Both the position numbers and the translations under genes were made by a program. Positions 60,825 through 64,000 of a stretch of DNA of 64,000 bases are shown piece by piece (within the stretch, counting starts at the first letter, position 1; each line of letters starts with the position of its first letter). This DNA is from Flavobacterium sp. HSC-32F16 (GTDB lineage Bacteria > Bacteroidota > Bacteroidia > Flavobacteriales > Flavobacteriaceae). The notes under the pieces were generated by a model. It was not told the origin of the DNA. It saw only the letters and a program-made list of their open reading frames with translations, and did not search any database. Where the stretch lies: contig NZ_JALKAC010000004.1 of assembly GCF_024171645.1 (NCBI RefSeq), positions 124,001-188,000 of the forward strand, written 5' to 3'.

Positions 60825-62258
60825 TTATTTCTCTACTTTTTTTAAACCCATTTTTTCCGCTCTTTTGATTATAAAATCATAAGCGGCCTGATATTCATTT
60901 GGAATATCGCCTTCTAAAATGGCTTCCTTTACAGCTTCTTTTAAAACTCCAATTTCACGAGAAGGTTTTAAATCAAATATTTCCATGATTTCTTCACCTG
61001 AGATTGGGGGCTGGAAATTACGAACATGATCGCGTTCTTCAACTTCAACAATTTTCTTGCGGACGATCTCAAAATTCTTATGATATTTCTTGAATTTCGA
61101 TGGGTTTTTGGTTGTAATATCAGCTTCGCATAATGTCATTAAATCCTCAACATCTTCGCCAGCATCAAAAACCAAACGACGAACTGCGCTGTCGGTTACA
61201 ATATCCTGCGCCAAAACAATAGGGCGAGAACTCATAATTACCATTTTTTGCACAAACTTCATTTTGTGATTTAATGGCATGTGCAAACGTTCGAATATCT
61301 TTTTAGCCATTTTTCCGCCCAAAAACTCATGTCCGTGAAAAGTCCAGCCTTGTTTCTTGTTGAAACGTTTTGTTGGGGCTTTTCCAATATCGTGAAGTAA
61401 AGCTGACCATCGTAACCACACATCATCTGTATTTGGGCAAATGTTATCTACAACTTCCAGTGTATGGTAAAAGTTGTTTTTATGCGTGTGACCTTCGATT
61501 TCTTCTACCTGATTCAACGCAGTTAATTCGGGTAAGATTAAATCTAAAAGTCCGGTTTTGTATAAAAGTAAAAAGCCGGTTGAAGGTTTTGGTGTAGAAA
61601 GAATTTTGTTTAATTCGTCTACAATTCTTTCTCCGGAAATAATTTTGATACGATCTGCATTTTTTGTGATAGCATTCAAAGAGTTTTCTTCAATTTCAAA
61701 ATTCAGCTGCGTTGCAAAGCGAATGGCGCGAAGCATACGCAAAGGATCATCAGAATACGTTATATCCGGATCTAAAGGTGTTTTGATTGTTTTACTATCT
61801 AAATGTGTTAAACCATTAAAAGGATCCAAAAGATCTCCGAAGTTGTTTTCATTTAAAGATAATGCCAAAGCGTTGATTGTAAAATCACGTCGATTTTGGT
61901 CATCCTGAAGCGTTCCGTTTTCTACAACCGGATTTCGGCTGTCGAAATTATATGATTCTTTTCGGGCACCAACAAATTCAATATCGGTATCATCAAAACG
62001 TAACATTGCCGTTCCGTAAGTTTTAAAAACCTGAACTTTTGGTTTATTCGGAAGTAAATCGGAAACTTTAAGCGCTAATTCGATGCCGCTTCCAACTGCT
62101 ACAACATCGATATCTTTTTTAGAACCTCGGTTTAAAAGTAAATCACGAACGAAACCTCCTATTACATAAGAGTCTACATTTAATTCCTGAGAAGCTTTCG
62201 AAATAATATCGAAGATTTTGTTTTGTAAAGCAGTTTTATAATTTGTTTGTATAGCCAC
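60825..62258 (-). CDS. cca: tRNA nucleotidyltransferase / CCA-adding enzyme
   Basis: A 477-residue protein. The head is IGGFVRDLLLNRG with catalytic Asp-x-Asp in KDIDVVAVG and RRDFTINALALSLNE; the neck is DPLRMLRAIRFATQL. An HD domain follows (WSALLHDIGKAPTKRF; FHGHEFLG). It adds or repairs the 3' CCA of tRNA, needed here because the window's tRNA genes lack encoded CCA. The start is GTG at 62258 and lies inside the arm of a 9-bp-period repeat (AATTCGTGGC); no ATG exists nearby and the length fits, so I accept it. Confidence in the exact start is lower than in the gene. Confidence 0.93.
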   Translation of the reverse strand: MAIQTNYKTALQNKIFDIISKASQELNVDSYVIGGFVRDLLLNRGSKKDIDVVAVGSGIELALKVSDLLPNKPKVQVFKTYGTAMLRFDDTDIEFVGARKESYNFDSRNPVVENGTLQDDQNRRDFTINALALSLNENNFGDLLDPFNGLTHLDSKTIKTPLDPDITYSDDPLRMLRAIRFATQLNFEIEENSLNAITKNADRIKIISGERIVDELNKILSTPKPSTGFLLLYKTGLLDLILPELTALNQVEEIEGHTHKNNFYHTLEVVDNICPNTDDVWLRWSALLHDIGKAPTKRFNKKQGWTFHGHEFLGGKMAKKIFERLHMPLNHKMKFVQKMVIMSSRPIVLAQDIVTDSAVRRLVFDAGEDVEDLMTLCEADITTKNPSKFKKYHKNFEIVRKKIVEVEERDHVRNFQPPISGEEIMEIFDLKPSREIGVLKEAVKEAILEGDIPNEYQAAYDFIIKRAEKMGLKKVEK

Positions 62259-62280
62259 GAATTCACTAATTTTTGAATAT
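62254..62280. repeat. Repeat arm overlapping the start of cca
   Basis: GCCACGAATTCACTAATTTT follows the same 9-bp pattern as the arm at 62416 (GCCACGAATTTCACAAATTTT). Read on the minus strand it gives AATTCGTGGC, in which GTG is the start codon of cca. Confidence 0.6.
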
Positions 62281-62415
62281 AGATGATTTCAATTTTCGAA
62301 GAAATGAAATGCATGCAAATTTACAACATAGAAAATCCCTATTATAATCTACAGCTCACTTTTTTGAACAATTTCACATTTTGGTGCGTTGATTTTTATG
62401 AATTGAGAAAGGGCT

Positions 62416-62708
62416 GCCACGAATTTCACAAATTTTCACGAATTATTTTTTTTTCTGCCACAGATTAAAAGGATTAAAAAGATTAAAAAAAATCTGTGGA
62501 AATCTTTTAATCTGTGGCAAAAATTTTCGCAATCTATTTGAAAGAATAATTCGTGAAAATTTGTGTAATTCGTGGCAGAAAAATATAGCCACAGATTAAA
62601 GGATTAAAAGAATTAAAAAAAAATCTGTGGAAATCTTTTTAATCTGTTGCAAAAATCTTCGCAATCTATGCGAAAGAATAATTCATGAAAATTAGTGGAA
62701 TTCGTGGC
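62416..62708. repeat. Tandem pair of 120-bp 9-bp-period repeat units with inverted outer arm
   Basis: The outer arm GCCACGAATTTCACAAATTTT (62416) is inverted at 62548-62576 and again at 62680-62708. Two direct units of 120-121 bp (62457-62576 and 62588-62708) each hold a GCCACAGATTA...AATCTGTGG hairpin, then CGCAATCTAT, then the inverted CACGAATT arm ending CGTGGC. The arms step by nine bases (CACAGATTA / AAAGGATTA / AAAAGATTA). They lie between the divergent cca and yaaA genes, so they are not simple terminators. The rest of the 546-bp gap holds no gene. Confidence 0.85.
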
Positions 62709-62776
62709 AAAAAAAAACATTTATAACGGCATCAAACAAATCAATTACGATCTCTTATTTTTAAAAATTCAATTTG

Positions 62777-62784
62777 TATTTTTG
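62777..62784 (+). promoter_or_regulatory. yaaA: -7 box of yaaA
   Basis: TATTTTTG (TAnnTTTG), 20 bp before ATG 62805. Confidence 0.6.
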
Positions 62785-62804
62785 AGTCATACAAAAAAGC
62801 ACAG

Positions 62805-63563
62805 ATGAAAATTGTTATATCGCCGGCGAAATCATTGAATTTCGAAAAAGAATTACCAACTGCAAAACATACTGAACCTGCATTTTTAAAAGAAGCGCGT
62901 CAGGTTCATAAAATATTAAAAGAGAAAAAACCTTCTGAGTTATCTGAATTAATGTCAATTTCAGATAAACTAGCCGACTTAAACTGGAAGCGCAATCAAG
63001 ACTGGAAAACTCCGTTTACGGCAGAAAATGCACGTCCGGCAGTTTATACTTTTGATGGCGATGTTTACACGGGTTTAGATGCCTATTCAATTCCGTTAGA
63101 AAAATTAGATATTCTTCAGGATAAATTGAGAATTTTATCAGGACTTTATGGAGTGCTAAAACCACTTGACTTAATGCAGGCGTATCGTTTAGAAATGGGG
63201 ACAAAATTACCGGTTGATGAATATAAAAATCTTCACGAATTCTGGAAACCTGTTGTAACTAAAGCTTTAAATAAAGAATTGAAAAAAGAGGAGTTATTCG
63301 TGAATTTGGCGAGTAATGAATATTTTTCGGCTGTTGATGTCAAAGCTTTAAAAGTTCCTGTAATTACTCCGGATTTTAAAGATTATAAAGACGGGAAATT
63401 AAAAATCATTAGTTTTTTTGCTAAAAAGGCGAGAGGTATGATGGTTCGTTATATTATAGATACTAATGCTGAGACTATTGATGATTTAAAGGGATTTGAT
63501 TACGAAGGGTATAAGTTTGATGCGAATCTTTCTAAAGGAAATCATTTAGTTTTTACGAGATAG
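62805..63563 (+). CDS. yaaA: Peroxide stress protein YaaA
   Basis: A 252-residue protein of the UPF0246 family: MKIVISPAKSLNFEKELPTAKH at the start, RPAVYTFDGDVYTGLDAYS, ILSGLYGVLKPLDLMQAYRLEMGTKL, VNLASNEYFSAVDVKAL and ISFFAKKARGMMVRYII. It lowers free intracellular iron and protects DNA during peroxide stress in E. coli. It appears monocistronic with its own promoter box. Full family length. Confidence 0.95.
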   Translation: MKIVISPAKSLNFEKELPTAKHTEPAFLKEARQVHKILKEKKPSELSELMSISDKLADLNWKRNQDWKTPFTAENARPAVYTFDGDVYTGLDAYSIPLEKLDILQDKLRILSGLYGVLKPLDLMQAYRLEMGTKLPVDEYKNLHEFWKPVVTKALNKELKKEELFVNLASNEYFSAVDVKALKVPVITPDFKDYKDGKLKIISFFAKKARGMMVRYIIDTNAETIDDLKGFDYEGYKFDANLSKGNHLVFTR

Positions 63564-63572
63564 GTTTTTTGG

Positions 63573-63700
63573 AGGTTCTAAGGTTCTGAGGTGCAGAGGG
63601 ACAAAAGTTTCTTTACTTTGAGATTATTTAAATACAAATGCGCAAAGGTTCGCAAAGTTAGAAAGCGTGAAACCTGAAACTTGAAACCTGAAACAAAAAA
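63573..63700. repeat. Octamer-repeat remnant downstream of yaaA
   Basis: GGTTCTAA / GGTTCTGA / GGTGCAGA / GGGACAAA (63575-63606) is an 8-bp-period arm combining the TCTAA and ACAAA forms seen elsewhere. A further GCGCAAAGGTTCGCAAAG and a 7-bp-period TGAAACC run (63667-63692) follow. No complete inverted partner is seen. Confidence 0.6.
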
Positions 63701-63713
63701 AACATAAAAACAT

Positions 63714-63749
63714 AAAAAAGCCGAGTTACAGGAATAAACTCGGCTTTTT
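63714..63749. terminator. Bidirectional terminator between yaaA and the exporter gene
   Basis: AAAAAAGCCGAGTT and AACTCGGCTTTTT form an 8-9 bp GC-containing stem with A and T tails. Confidence 0.9.
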
Positions 63750-63773
63750 CGTATTATAAATAATTATTAAATA

Positions 63774-64000
63774 TTAATGCATCGCATCTGCGGGATTAAT
63801 TTTATTCTTTCCTTTTTTGATAAAAAGAATAATCGGAATACAGCATAAAAACATAATTCCTAAATACATAAAGATATCCATATAGGCCATTACGGTGCTT
63901 TGCTTCATTACAGACATTTCTATAGCCTGATAGGCTTTTTTCAATGCAACATCTGCGCTATATCCTTTTGCCATAAAAGCGTGCTGCATTCCTGCAATGC
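63774..64000 (-). CDS. DHA2-family (EmrB/QacA-like) drug exporter, C-terminal end
   Basis: Only the last 75 codons are in the window; the gene begins beyond the right edge. The visible part has GIAGMQHAFMAKGYSADVAL, a periplasmic helix typical of EmrB-type proteins, then the last membrane helix (IFMYLGIMFLCCIPIILFIK) and a short basic tail. Such 14-helix proton antiporters usually work with an EmrA-type adaptor and an outer-membrane channel, whose genes are not visible. A sugar-symporter identity is unlikely because of the EmrB-type MQQAF-like phrase. Confidence 0.7.
   Translation of the reverse strand, partial: IAGMQHAFMAKGYSADVALKKAYQAIEMSVMKQSTVMAYMDIFMYLGIMFLCCIPIILFIKKGKNKINPADAMH

Noticed and set aside
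62283..62468. A 61-residue plus-strand protein upstream of yaaA
   Set aside because: It reads through the repeat arm and hairpin, and its composition is not protein-like.
62457..62708. Direct repeats that could suggest a CRISPR array
   Set aside because: Only two 120-bp units, each internally palindromic, with no spacer-like unique DNA and no cas genes.

Overview
The window looks like chromosomal DNA of a Flavobacterium-type member of the Bacteroidetes. The DNA is AT-rich. Promoter-like TAnnTTTG (-7) motifs precede many genes. There are SusC/SusD pairs, type IX secretion (T9SS) C-terminal sorting domains of both kinds, and many outer-membrane lipoproteins and TonB-dependent receptors. I see no rRNA, phage, integrase, transposase or CRISPR array. 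Species and similarity statements come from protein families read by eye, not from a search.

Region 1 (1-15064) is a polysaccharide utilisation locus that fits galacto(gluco)mannan. The minus-strand operon GH26 mannanase - GPH sugar symporter - GH130 mannosylglucose phosphorylase - mannobiose 2-epimerase (cut by the window edge) has the gene content and order of the known Bacteroides fragilis mannan route: cut to mannobiose, import, epimerise to mannosylglucose, phosphorolyse. A divergent AraC regulator, SusC, SusD, an IPT-type surface glycan-binding lipoprotein, a T9SS-exported protein of unknown role, a GH27 alpha-galactosidase and a GH5 endoglycanase follow on the plus strand. Region 2 (15604-24271) holds a porin, an amidase, rimO, a FadL-type protein, two low-complexity envelope proteins and proS.

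Region 3 (24322-33564) holds three tRNA-Glu genes, rpsT, a PAS histidine kinase with a response regulator, typA, a large T9SS type B protein and an ABC exporter. Region 4 (33672-45080) holds two unknown or lipoprotein genes, a 1243-residue phosphoesterase/kinase-like/beta-barrel fusion, an HD-domain protein fused to a Pycsar-effector-like membrane domain, a GAF protein, and an SDR-TetR pair sharing a palindromic operator. Region 5 (45169-52285) holds a nucleoid-associated protein, an S23-like four-helix-bundle gene inside a cassette with 40-bp inverted ends, a pRiA4 ORF3-like protein, HPP and ClC membrane proteins and small enzymes. Region 6 (52423-59521) is a TonB receptor, DUF2141 and TPR-like gene set, then a LytS-type kinase carrying a C-terminal 2TM domain, four free-standing 2TM proteins and a LytTR regulator. 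Region 7 (59787-64000) holds ctaA, cca, yaaA and a cut DHA2 exporter.

The least ordinary signal is in the intergenic DNA. Degenerate tandem repeats with an 8-bp period (GRTTCWAA-like) lie in inverted pairs, with T-runs facing inwards, around variable cargo: almost nothing, a second hairpin, a 9-bp-period palindrome, or a complete S23-like gene. A second family has a 9-bp period (CACGAATTT / CACAGATTA). The arms sit tightly against start and stop codons, and one supplies the apparent GTG start of cca. I know of no published name for these elements.
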